From: Lachnospiraceae bacterium
GTDB taxonomy: Bacteria > Bacillota > Clostridia > Lachnospirales > Lachnospiraceae
Length of the DNA: 64,000 nt
NCBI GenBank assembly: GCA_017463255.1
Contig: JAFTPP010000002.1
Location: 163,712-227,711 of the forward strand
Direction of reading: 5' to 3'
Below are positions 1-7,782 of the stretch, one piece after another. Each line of letters starts with the position of its first letter. Position 1 is the stretch's first letter. A program made the translations under genes and the position numbers. The notes under the pieces are model-generated. The model was not told the DNA's origin. It saw only the letters and a list, made by a program, of their open reading frames with translations, and did not search any database.

Positions 1-298
1 GTTGTTTATAATAAGCATACAATCTTCTTGTTCTTGGATTTTCTATGATAACAATTGGCTCCGGCATAATTGATTTTCTATTTCCACAAATAATTTTATC
101 TATTGGCACCTGAAGAAATTGGCTCAATGCATACAGATTGTCAACAGTAGGCATATTTAGACCGTTAAACCAATTATATACCGTTTGTATACTTCCAATA
201 TTCAAGAATTCTTTTATGTCTTTCGGCGTAATCCCGCGCTTGTCCATGATTCGGCGTAGATTGATGCCGGTTTCTTTAAGGTTAATTGTAGGGAACAT
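1..298 (-). CDS. XRE-family helix-turn-helix regulator, 3' end cut by window edge
   Basis: The reading frame is open from an ATG at 298 to the window edge, 99 codons without a stop, so only the N-terminal part is seen. An AGGAAGGGG ribosome binding site lies just upstream. Residues 8-65 read as a Cro/C1-type helix-turn-helix: INLRRIMDKRGIT, then KEFLNIGSIQTVYNWFNG as the likely recognition region, then LYALSQFLQVPIDKII. This pattern is typical of small phage or mobile-element repressors that bind DNA in the cytoplasm. The next gene (AAA-ATPase-like) ends 22 bp upstream of this start on the same strand, so the two may be co-transcribed. The regulatory target is not known from the sequence. Confidence 0.75.
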   Translation of the reverse strand, partial: MFPTINLKETGINLRRIMDKRGITPKDIKEFLNIGSIQTVYNWFNGLNMPTVDNLYALSQFLQVPIDKIICGNRKSIMPEPIVIIENPRTRRLYAYYKQ

Positions 299-319
299 AG
301 ACCCCTTCCTTTCTGTACA

Positions 320-2179
320 TTATTTTGTCTTTATTACGGCTTTCTTACCCGAAAATGCAATTCCAAGCTTAATAACATTCTCAATTCCCTCTTCCTTAAT
401 CTCCAAGTCATATCGCTTTTCATCAATTTGACTAAGTGCTTCTATCGAGAGTTTTTCAAGGTCAGCCTCTTCCAAGCCACTCTTCCATTTCAGTTCCATA
501 ATAATACCCGGATATTTCTTTTCCCTCGGAATCAAGCTGATATCATATCTGCCATCACCGGATTCTCTGTTAGATTTAATCCTATATTGATTATCTAGCA
601 ATGCAATGAGTCCAAGCGTAAGTCCATGATAAAATCCTTCTGCTCCGGCATCATAAAAGCTTATGGATTTGTCCATATACTCTGAAATTGCTTTTTGCAG
701 TTTTTTAACATCGTTCGCATATAGGCTTTCCGCAATCATATTTGCTGTAGTTCTTGTAATTGCACCAATTTGCATCAGATGTGACAATATCTCGCTCTTA
801 TACACTGCCGCAATCTCTTTATTTGGAATCGAAACCTCACACAAATATGCTCCATCCGCTTGTAATTCCTTTTTAGGCGTCTTGAGGTAACCTGCCACTA
901 ATAAAAGACTATAAATATTTGCAGGGTCTTCAGCCAGTGATCTGTATACCACATTCTGGTCAATCCGCGCGATTACTCGTTCTCCTCGTAACAACGCATA
1001 CAGCCTCTCTGTGATATCGTCTGTAGCAATAGTAAGTACATCCTCCAGCACTTCATTTTTTCCGGTATTAACCCAGTATGCCTGTGGAATACAACCTCTA
1101 GAAATATAGTTAATCACAGACCACGGATTGTAAATCTCTCTACTGCCAAACAGGTAACCATCGTACCAATCCTTAAGCTCATCCTCTTTATCTGCGACAC
1201 CATAATATTCAAGCATTTTTCTCACTTCCGAAGAAGTAAAACCGAAGAACTCATCATATTCATCGTCCATCACAGAATTTACTGTCAGATTATTTAATCC
1301 ACTGAAAATACTCTCCTGAGCAATACGTAGTATTCCCGTAAGAAATCCATAGGTGATATTCTTGTTATCCTTAAAAGCTCCCGAGAAGAAGTTTCTCATA
1401 AAGCCAATGATTTCATCATAGAAATCCTTTGAGTATCCTTCCTGTATTGGTGTATCGTATTCATCGATAATAATAATCGGAGCCTTGCCGTAATGTGCCG
1501 CAAGCATTTGCGACAATTTTTCAAGTGCCTCTGACATTTCTACTGCAGATGCTTCTCCATTCAACACTTTAGAAAAATATGCTTTCTCATATTCTGCCAA
1601 CTCGCTACTGCTTAACAGTTCCTGATGTCTTCCGAACTCGCTCTGTAAAAGTCCACGAATCTTTGCCATCGTAGATTCCCAGGAATCATATTTCACATCC
1701 TTGAAAGTCAAAAAGATAACCGGATATTTTCCCTGGTGTTTACGATACTCTTCCCCACATTTCCAGATTGCTTTGTCTACAAAGTATTTGCTCGTATCCT
1801 CTTCAGAAATCTCAAAGAATACACGGAGCATATCCATATTCAATGTCTTTCCAAAACGTCTTGGTCTTGTAAATAAAGAAACCAATGGCTTCTGATCTAG
1901 AAATTCCTTAATCAACAAGGTCTTATCTACATAATAATACTCGCCCTGCGCGCGAACATAATCTGAAATACCAATTGGCAAAGGTCTTTGTTTGTCATCC
2001 TTTTTCTTAGAATACTTTCCTGAGAATACACGCCCATCAATTGGTTTCTCCGCATTATCCGGAATCTGCCATTGTCTGCCAACCTTTATCGCACCTAAAA
2101 TTCTTCCTTTGCTGCACAAATCGTTAATTGTTCTTTTAGACATTCCCCATTCAATTGCAACCTGATCACTAGACTTCAT
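320..2179 (-). CDS. AAA-ATPase-like / PD-(D/E)XK protein with N-terminal HTH domain
   Basis: A 619-residue protein from the ATG at 2179, chosen because AGGAGATGATTTT precedes it; an 18-residue longer frame exists but has no ribosome binding site. Residues 1-45 resemble an excisionase/MerR-like helix-turn-helix (VAIEWGMSKRTINDLCSKGR). Residues about 65-350 match the AAA-ATPase-like family (PF09820 type): YYVDKTLLIKEFL, a P-loop variant RPRRFGKT near residue 105, and IIIIDEYDTP near 236 as Walker B. The C-terminus has a PD-(D/E)XK arrangement, RYDISLIP near 543 and IIMELKWK near 561. The family is widely expanded in gut anaerobes and its role is not established; defence or mobile-element functions have been suggested. 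The helix-turn-helix fusion is less usual and may allow autoregulation through the palindromes at 2234-2275. Confidence 0.85.
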   Translation of the reverse strand: MKSSDQVAIEWGMSKRTINDLCSKGRILGAIKVGRQWQIPDNAEKPIDGRVFSGKYSKKKDDKQRPLPIGISDYVRAQGEYYYVDKTLLIKEFLDQKPLVSLFTRPRRFGKTLNMDMLRVFFEISEEDTSKYFVDKAIWKCGEEYRKHQGKYPVIFLTFKDVKYDSWESTMAKIRGLLQSEFGRHQELLSSSELAEYEKAYFSKVLNGEASAVEMSEALEKLSQMLAAHYGKAPIIIIDEYDTPIQEGYSKDFYDEIIGFMRNFFSGAFKDNKNITYGFLTGILRIAQESIFSGLNNLTVNSVMDDEYDEFFGFTSSEVRKMLEYYGVADKEDELKDWYDGYLFGSREIYNPWSVINYISRGCIPQAYWVNTGKNEVLEDVLTIATDDITERLYALLRGERVIARIDQNVVYRSLAEDPANIYSLLLVAGYLKTPKKELQADGAYLCEVSIPNKEIAAVYKSEILSHLMQIGAITRTTANMIAESLYANDVKKLQKAISEYMDKSISFYDAGAEGFYHGLTLGLIALLDNQYRIKSNRESGDGRYDISLIPREKKYPGIIMELKWKSGLEEADLEKLSIEALSQIDEKRYDLEIKEEGIENVIKLGIAFSGKKAVIKTK

Positions 2180-2233
2180 AAAATCATCTCCTTTGAGATT
2201 AGTGTCTCTCATCTTGCTTAAAGCATACAACAA

Positions 2234-2275
2234 TTCGAGCGAAATATCAATTTGTTTTTTGACATTTCGCCCGAA
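2234..2275 (-). promoter_or_regulatory. pair of TTCGNNCGAA palindromes upstream of the AAA-ATPase gene
   Basis: Two copies of a ten-base palindrome TTCGNNCGAA lie at 2234-2243 (TTCGAGCGAA) and 2266-2275 (TTCGCCCGAA), with centres 32 bp apart, about three helical turns. They sit 55-96 bp upstream of the start codon at 2179. The shape suggests a dimer-binding operator with two sites on one DNA face. The binder is inferred, not shown; the HTH part of the downstream protein or the XRE regulator at 1-298 are candidates. Confidence 0.4.
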
Positions 2276-2359
2276 ACGTTATTTATCGCTCAATTAAAAT
2301 TGTATTCTATCAGCACCCTATATCCCGGAAACTGAAGTTCAAAATAAATCACCTTTTCA

Positions 2360-2488
2360 TTACACTTCACAATCCGCTAAAAATATCTTTTCCAATCCAT
2401 GGAGTGAATCTTCTCCAGTCAAATTCATCTCTTTTGCGAACAAAAGATATCGTGACACTACTTTAGATATATCATCATCATCTCCCAT
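2360..2488 (-). other. 42-codon orphan ORF or gene remnant
   Basis: In the gene gap 2276-2553, one minus-strand frame reads 42 codons from ATG at 2488 to TAA at 2360-2362. The peptide starts MGDDDDISKVVSRYLLFAKE and looks protein-like (amphipathic helices, no low complexity). No convincing ribosome binding site lies upstream and an in-frame stop occurs shortly before the ATG. It could be a small gene or the tail of a decayed one. I do not recognise the family. Confidence 0.25.
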
Positions 2489-2553
2489 CGAAGCTATAAA
2501 TGAAGTGTTCTATAAATACTACAGAAAATAATCCTTTAAATTTCTTCACACAC

Positions 2554-2582
2554 TAAAATGAGCGCACATTTCGTGCGCTCAT
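2554..2582 (-). terminator. Rho-independent terminator
   Basis: An inverted repeat with arms 2558-2567 and 2573-2582 (ATGAGCGCAC / GTGCGCTCAT) and a 5-base loop is followed on the minus strand by TTTT. It lies 32 bp beyond the stop of the 81-residue gene (2614-2859), which it probably terminates. Confidence 0.7.
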
Positions 2583-2613
2583 GCCTATTCTGTAACCCTT
2601 TCTGTTCTCCCCC

Positions 2614-2859
2614 CTACCTCATAAACGCATCAAGCACTCTGATTCCCGCAGCCATCTCCTTAAGCTTTGGCAGCTCTCTTTGCATATATGCCTCTAACTG
2701 TTCTACTTCTTCTGCACTAAATCCCGTATTGGAAATAATCTTACAATCCGGTATTTTCCCCTCCGCGTTTCGCTTTCCGTCCACAAAAGACACAAATGCA
2801 TATTTCTTACCGTCCTTGGAACAAATTGGTGATACTGACATATTAACTCCATCGCTCAT
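2614..2859 (-). CDS. conserved hypothetical protein, 81 residues
   Basis: The ATG at 2859 is preceded by AAAGGGGATTCTCTT, a good ribosome binding site; longer upstream starts would overlap the previous gene. The protein starts MSDGVNMSVSPICSKDGKKY, continues with a beta-rich stretch (AFVSFVDGKRNAEGKIPDC) and ends with a helical tail rich in Glu and Leu. No signal peptide or membrane segment is present, so it is probably cytoplasmic. It follows the 396-residue coiled-coil protein by 52 bp on the same strand and ends at a terminator, so the two likely form an operon. I do not recognise a family with known function. Confidence 0.7.
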   Translation of the reverse strand: MSDGVNMSVSPICSKDGKKYAFVSFVDGKRNAEGKIPDCKIISNTGFSAEEVEQLEAYMQRELPKLKEMAAGIRVLDAFMR

Positions 2860-2911
2860 AAGAGAATCCCCTTTCATCACGTTTTCATATATTGTATCAC
2901 AAATGCAAGGT

Positions 2912-4102
2912 CTACGCTCCCATAATATCTCCGATTCCTTCTTCACAATCCTTCATGGCTTCTGCCATTGCCTTGCAATCAAACCGGTCAATAAAAAGAT
3001 AAAGACACGCCAACTCCTTCTGCTTCCCGTTTTTCTGATTGCGTAATTCTTTCAGGTGTTTTAATACTTTATATCCCTGTGCCACATTGTAATTTGCATT
3101 GTCCACTTCGGTCAATATATTCTCTATCTCCTGTTCCATATCTCTGATATCTGCCTGAAGATTCATAGTATACTGTTCAATATTGGCATAAAACTCTGTC
3201 TGTTGTTTCATAAACTGTTGCCAATCATTTTCCTGTCCGTCAAACACGGTCTGCCTTCTTGTGTATTCCATAATTTCACCTTTCTGTGTCTCTGCTAACC
3301 CCAAAGCTTCTGTTGCCTGCATCGTATCCTTAGCTAACCCCAAAGCCTCTGCATCATATTCATTAACACACTGTTCTTCTCTGTCATATGCCCGCAACGC
3401 ATCCATACAAGTACTTCCGCTCAATGTTACCATCAGCTTATCTTCCCTTACTGTCTTTTCCGGGCAATTTTCAAACAGCTCGTCTAACTTTCTGGGACGG
3501 TATCCTCTCGTATCTAACTTTTTTATCTGTTTAAGCCCATCTTTTGCTTTTGCCACGTTAGACATCGTTCCTATGGAATCTTGAAAACTCTCTATTCGAA
3601 CCATCTCATCCTTAATATCCCGACGCTGTTCCCTACATTCTTTTAACAAGGTTACCAACCGGTAACAATCTTCACTTTGCATGTCGTAAAGCTCAATGTA
3701 ATGCATGATGTCACATATTTGTAAATCAATCTCGGATAATGCCTGCTTGAGTTCCTCCTGATATTTGGGAAGTCCCGAGACCATCTTGCAGAATCCGTTA
3801 AGATAACCGGACCAATCAACTTTCGCCAGTTCAGGAATCTTATTCATTTTGCTTTCATCAACATATCCGGCAACACTTTCCTCTTTTACATAGCTCACAT
3901 TTTCTTCTTCCACAGGAATTGCCGAATAAAAATGGGCTTTCTTGCCACCGCCGATTCTCTGGTTAGCTTCCGTATAACTGAATATCCCTGCGTTTTGCCT
4001 TCCGTCAGCTACTACCAACTGGTTATTTCCGTTAATCCTATAGTAATTACCGCTTCCGTCTACGATAAAATGCATGCTGCTCATTACATCCATACTGTCC
4101 AT
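2912..4102 (-). CDS. hypothetical coiled-coil protein, 396 residues
   Basis: The ATG at 4102 follows GGGAGGTATATTT. Residues 10-55 contain a short beta-type segment (FIVDGSGNYYRINGNNQL). The rest is mostly alpha-helical and charged, with likely coiled coils around residues 105-190 and 285-375 (runs such as LKECREQRRDIKDEMVRIE). EALGLA occurs twice, 12 residues apart, a small internal repeat near the middle. There is no signal peptide or transmembrane helix. Its partner downstream is the 81-residue protein. A structural or secretion-accessory role is possible but nothing in the sequence decides it; I do not recognise a characterised family. Confidence 0.7.
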   Translation of the reverse strand: MDSMDVMSSMHFIVDGSGNYYRINGNNQLVVADGRQNAGIFSYTEANQRIGGGKKAHFYSAIPVEEENVSYVKEESVAGYVDESKMNKIPELAKVDWSGYLNGFCKMVSGLPKYQEELKQALSEIDLQICDIMHYIELYDMQSEDCYRLVTLLKECREQRRDIKDEMVRIESFQDSIGTMSNVAKAKDGLKQIKKLDTRGYRPRKLDELFENCPEKTVREDKLMVTLSGSTCMDALRAYDREEQCVNEYDAEALGLAKDTMQATEALGLAETQKGEIMEYTRRQTVFDGQENDWQQFMKQQTEFYANIEQYTMNLQADIRDMEQEIENILTEVDNANYNVAQGYKVLKHLKELRNQKNGKQKELACLYLFIDRFDCKAMAEAMKDCEEGIGDIMGA

Positions 4103-4216
4103 AAATATACCTCCCGGACTCTATCTGTTTTTTATTTACAACCACATCCTACACCCTGACCCGTCCCAATTATTGTACTTTCAACGGAAACAAACGTTCT
4201 TTTTCGTTCTTTTTAC

Positions 4217-4242
4217 AAAAAAGGCACCGGTTTCCCGATGCC
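4217..4242 (-). terminator. Rho-independent terminator
   Basis: Arms 4223-4230 and 4235-4242 (GGCACCGG / CCGATGCC, one wobble pair) with a 4-base loop are followed on the minus strand by six T. It lies downstream of the 442-residue membrane protein gene (4389-5717). Nothing else clear is seen in the gap 4103-4388. Confidence 0.75.
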
Positions 4243-4388
4243 AATCTCCTTATTAGTCAGTATAATCAGTATCTCTTTAGAGTCACTTTGAATATAGTAT
4301 CTCCCCAGAGTTACCTCGTCAATTTTTCTCTTCACAAATTAAAAAGAGTGATGAACAAAAAAATGTCACCACCCTTTTATCAAAACCC

Positions 4389-5717
4389 CTATTTACCTTT
4401 TCTAATCACGTTCCCAAGTCCGAACCTCCACGTACAATACAATAGGGCAATGACCGTTACCATCTGCGCCCGATAAGTAAAGAAATAATGGATAAACGCA
4501 TGGTTTTGTAACAGTAAAAACCTGCCATAAGGTATTACGGCAAGTATGGCACACAAGCCTAACATCTTGCCCGATAAGTTCTTACTGCGGAACATATATA
4601 CCAAAAAGCTGCAGATGAAAAGTACTGCAAAGAAACTGGCAAATCCCGCAAAATCCGTCATATTGTCCTTATAAGGAAACAGCATTCCCTGATTACGGAA
4701 TAAGGCACCGAAAAAGCGTTCCAAAGGAGTAGCAAGCGGATGCAAAGTCGTATTTCCCATATGCACCGCACCCGTAAAACGCTCCCCTGCGGATGATAAA
4801 GCAAGCATGAATGCTTCCTTACCCGCAAACATTGCCACCAATATCCACTTAAAGACAAACATCAGGGCATATCCCATACCCCAGATTACCACGTAGGATA
4901 TCAGTTGTTTTAACTCTTTTTTCCACTCTGACAGTTCCCCTGCTTCATAACGCAGAATCAAAAGAACCAATAACGGCACCGTTAATGACAAAGTCTCCGC
5001 CGTCAAAAAATCAATAAAGCAGGTGCACACGCCGGATACCGCCATTAGAAGTGCAGGGTCTTTTCTTTTTCTAAAAAGACATATACCTGCAAGTGTTATG
5101 GCATTCATCATAAAGAACATGGTGCTGTACTGAATACAGGTTGCACAAACCCATGCCTGCATCACAATATGAGCCGCAAAATAACAGATTGCCAAAGCCT
5201 TTGCGCCCTGTTTCCACATAAGCCACATATTGAGCAGCATAAGCACAATCCATATTGCAGCAAAAACAATACGTGCTCCTTCAATATCCGTAACCAAAAA
5301 CAGCGGCCTTAAAAAGCTCAATGTTCCGTGCCAATAACGGGAATAATCAACATTAGGTTCTTTTTCCTCCTGTAAGCTTTCCCACAGTCCGGTGTTTACA
5401 TTTCCATGCTTTGGCTGATAATAAGATGCTTTGACCGAGGATTTTACCGGCTCATCATCGGATATATGATACATAATATCCACCAAAATACAATCGGAAT
5501 AATTATCCTGCCTGGTATTAAACTGATTCTCAATAAGATATGGGAATAACTCATGGTCATTAAAATACCGGGCACTCTCCACACAGGATTCCTTAATGGC
5601 ACTTTGTGGAATAAGAGCGGTAAGAAACAAAAGAAGCATACAGCTCACTCCTGTAAGAACAATCACGCTCAATATTTTCCCTATCCCGGTTATGTTCATT
5701 TTGCTTCTTTCTTTCAT
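4389..5717 (-). CDS. polytopic membrane protein, function unknown
   Basis: A 442-residue protein with an N-terminal hydrophobic helix (residues about 12-34), a soluble extracellular loop of about 110 residues, then some eight further membrane helices. The layout, with one helix, a large loop and many helices, resembles GT-C-type glycosyltransferases or polymer-handling membrane proteins, but no catalytic motif is certain. The conserved-looking tail (NHAFIHYFFTYRAQM) precedes the last helix. The start at 5717 has AAAGG about 12 bases upstream; a second ATG at 5699 is possible. It begins 34 bp after the stop of the third secreted-protein gene and shares its strand and terminator, so it may belong to that operon and act in export or modification of those proteins (inference). 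Confidence 0.7.
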   Translation of the reverse strand: MKERSKMNITGIGKILSVIVLTGVSCMLLLFLTALIPQSAIKESCVESARYFNDHELFPYLIENQFNTRQDNYSDCILVDIMYHISDDEPVKSSVKASYYQPKHGNVNTGLWESLQEEKEPNVDYSRYWHGTLSFLRPLFLVTDIEGARIVFAAIWIVLMLLNMWLMWKQGAKALAICYFAAHIVMQAWVCATCIQYSTMFFMMNAITLAGICLFRKRKDPALLMAVSGVCTCFIDFLTAETLSLTVPLLVLLILRYEAGELSEWKKELKQLISYVVIWGMGYALMFVFKWILVAMFAGKEAFMLALSSAGERFTGAVHMGNTTLHPLATPLERFFGALFRNQGMLFPYKDNMTDFAGFASFFAVLFICSFLVYMFRSKNLSGKMLGLCAILAVIPYGRFLLLQNHAFIHYFFTYRAQMVTVIALLYCTWRFGLGNVIRKGK

Positions 5718-5751
5718 TTCAAGTTCACACCTTTATAGTATTCCTAATCCC

Positions 5752-6792
5752 TTATTCACTGGCTATTGCGTCTAATTCGCTCTTCTCAATCATGGTTCTT
5801 CCAAACATGGCGTTTAACTTAAGCGGACCGTACCAATCAATGCCTTCTTCCAGTTTTGCTCCTTGAGGAACATCCACATAGAAACATTCGCCGCCATAAT
5901 TATAATAAAATGTATAGCCGACCCCTTCCTTACTAATCAACTCTTTCAATACATTCGCGCTAAAAGAATGCCATACGGTTGCATCAACTTTCAGTGTATC
6001 TCCCGGTTTTGCCTCTGATGCTTGTTTTAATAAGTCATTTGTATAATCCATTTGTTCCATAAAAGCACGTTCTGCATTAGCACTGGCATTGCCTGATGCA
6101 CCGGTTCCTCCCACGGACGCAAGCGTAATGGTAGCCCAAGCCTCATCACTATTTCTTATTTCAGATGCTACCCCCGTTACCGTAACATCCTTATCAAAGG
6201 TATACGTGTAAGGATTGTTTCCACTCCACTCGCTAGAATCTACTGTTACTCCGTCAATCACAAGGGAAACATCATACAGTGCGCCGGAGTACACTTCATC
6301 AGATATATACTTGATACTATCTCCCTCATATATCATATCTCCCACTGAAATCCCGTTTACTTTATTTTCCGAAGTAGAATACCTTAAATTTCTCGTTACA
6401 GGCACATCCGCTTCCAGATATAAATTATAAGTTTCACTTCCATCGTCAAATCCGGCATCTACAATTTCAGCTACTGTATACACAATGCTTTCCGCCCCTG
6501 ATAATGTAACATACTTATAATCATACCCGTTATCCCACGTTGATGATGCTTGAGCACCTTTTACATACACATTTATAACCACACCGCCCGTATCTTCACG
6601 CCACATTATTTTATCGCCGCCGTGATACGTGGTTCCGACCGTTATTCCGTTCACATCGTTTTGATTATCAAATCGATACTCTGCTGCAAATACCGACATG
6701 CTGCTTCCTACAAGCATCATGACAGTCATCATCAGGGCTAACCATCCCTTAAATCTTTTCTTTAATTCTGTTTGCTTAATTGATTGTTCCAT
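5752..6792 (-). CDS. secreted protein A with conserved C-terminal domain (346 aa)
   Basis: Signal peptide at residues 1-37 (WLALMMTVMMLVGSSMSVFA, cleavage near AEYRF), so exported. Residues 38-215 contain two similar beta-rich units, each starting with an NG-[IV]-x-V-G motif (VNGITVGTTYHGGD and VNGISVGDMIYEGD). Residues about 255-340 are the conserved domain shared with the next two genes upstream, from AKPGDTLKVDATVWHSF to WYGPLKLNAMFGRTMI. No LPXTG or other anchor is visible. The ATG at 6792 overlaps the end of the preceding gene by 17 bp and its AAGGAGGAATTTTT lies inside that gene, so translation is probably coupled. It is the third gene of a likely LytTR-controlled operon starting near 9560. 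Confidence 0.85.
   Translation of the reverse strand: MEQSIKQTELKKRFKGWLALMMTVMMLVGSSMSVFAAEYRFDNQNDVNGITVGTTYHGGDKIMWREDTGGVVINVYVKGAQASSTWDNGYDYKYVTLSGAESIVYTVAEIVDAGFDDGSETYNLYLEADVPVTRNLRYSTSENKVNGISVGDMIYEGDSIKYISDEVYSGALYDVSLVIDGVTVDSSEWSGNNPYTYTFDKDVTVTGVASEIRNSDEAWATITLASVGGTGASGNASANAERAFMEQMDYTNDLLKQASEAKPGDTLKVDATVWHSFSANVLKELISKEGVGYTFYYNYGGECFYVDVPQGAKLEEGIDWYGPLKLNAMFGRTMIEKSELDAIASE
5788..6020 (-). repeat. C-terminal-domain DNA repeat, copy 3
   Basis: About 230 bp nearly identical in DNA sequence to 6812-7042 and 7820-8050. It encodes the conserved 78-residue tail of secreted protein A. Differences between copies are scattered single bases, many at third codon positions, which points to fairly recent duplication or gene conversion. 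Confidence 0.85.
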
Positions 6793-7723
6793 TTAAAAAT
6801 TCCTCCTTATCAATCATGGTTCTTCCAAACATGGCATTTAACTTAAGCGGTCCATACCAATCAATGCCTTCTTCCAGTTCTGCTCCTTGAGGAACATCTA
6901 CATAGAAGCATTCGCCGCCATAGTTATAATAAAAGGTGTAATTCACCCCTTCCTTACTAAACAACTCTTTCAATACATTCGCGCTAAAAGAATGCCATAC
7001 GGTTGCATCAACTTTCAATGTGTCTCCCGGCTTTGCAGCTGATGCACGCGTTAACAATTCCCTGTAAAAAATATGTGCTGCACTTTCTTTTGGTGCCGGT
7101 TCTTCTCTCGAAGAAGCAACCCACTCTCCGTTATTTAATGTATAGATACCCGGTTCACTTACAACCTCTTCATAATCTCCATTCCTATACTCATAGATTT
7201 TTGCTCCTTCTGCAAGAATCACTTCATTGACAATGCCGTATTGGTACCCAAGCGCTCCGGTAATTGTCGCTCCGTCAATGGTTCCTTCTCCCATATTAAC
7301 TTCACCGAATGTACCACCATTGATGGTTCCTCCTTCCATCATAACAAAACCGAATGTACCACCACTGATAGCCCCTGAACTATAATTCCAAACATAATCA
7401 ATACATCCATCGGTGGATATAATCGTTCCCCTATTCCACAATGGCTTCGCATACTCAAACGGAATACTACTTACATTCACCAATGCAACAGAATAGCCAC
7501 TATAAACATTCACCCCACCGGAATTCCAAGAGCACACACAATTCCCCGATTCGATCGCTCCATCTCTATAATTTCCTGCACCATCACACCACGAGAAGCC
7601 GTTCACAAATTGGTCAAAATCAACCGTAATTACATCTGCTGCCTCTGCATTCATGGGTAAAGCACAACAAAGCATACATACCAGCATAAATGATATGAAT
7701 TTTCTTAAAAATCTTTTCTTCAT
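6776..7723 (-). CDS. secreted protein B with conserved C-terminal domain (315 aa)
   Basis: Start ATG at 7723 follows CGGAGGAATTCAAA. Signal peptide residues 1-28 (ISFMLVCMLCCALPMNAEA). Residues 30-200 form a Gly-rich beta-repeat region with runs such as GGTFGFVMMEGGTINGG, the look of a short right-handed beta-helix with rungs of about 17-18 residues. Residues about 222-305 are the shared C-terminal domain (AKPGDTLKVDATVWHSF to NAMFGRTMID). It is the middle gene of three tandem paralogues, and its end overlaps the start of secreted protein A by 17 bp. It is probably released or held at the cell wall through the C-terminal domain; the actual function is unknown. Confidence 0.85.
   Translation of the reverse strand: MKKRFLRKFISFMLVCMLCCALPMNAEAADVITVDFDQFVNGFSWCDGAGNYRDGAIESGNCVCSWNSGGVNVYSGYSVALVNVSSIPFEYAKPLWNRGTIISTDGCIDYVWNYSSGAISGGTFGFVMMEGGTINGGTFGEVNMGEGTIDGATITGALGYQYGIVNEVILAEGAKIYEYRNGDYEEVVSEPGIYTLNNGEWVASSREEPAPKESAAHIFYRELLTRASAAKPGDTLKVDATVWHSFSANVLKELFSKEGVNYTFYYNYGGECFYVDVPQGAELEEGIDWYGPLKLNAMFGRTMIDKEEFLNGTIN
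6812..7042 (-). repeat. C-terminal-domain DNA repeat, copy 2
   Basis: Near-identical partner of 5788-6020 and 7820-8050, encoding the C-terminal domain of secreted protein B. The similarity stops sharply at the domain borders, while the upstream halves of the three genes are unrelated. Confidence 0.85.
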
Positions 7724-7782
7724 TTTGAATTCCTCCGTTTTATTCGTATGTATTTTATTAACCTTATTTTCCCCGGTTACAC

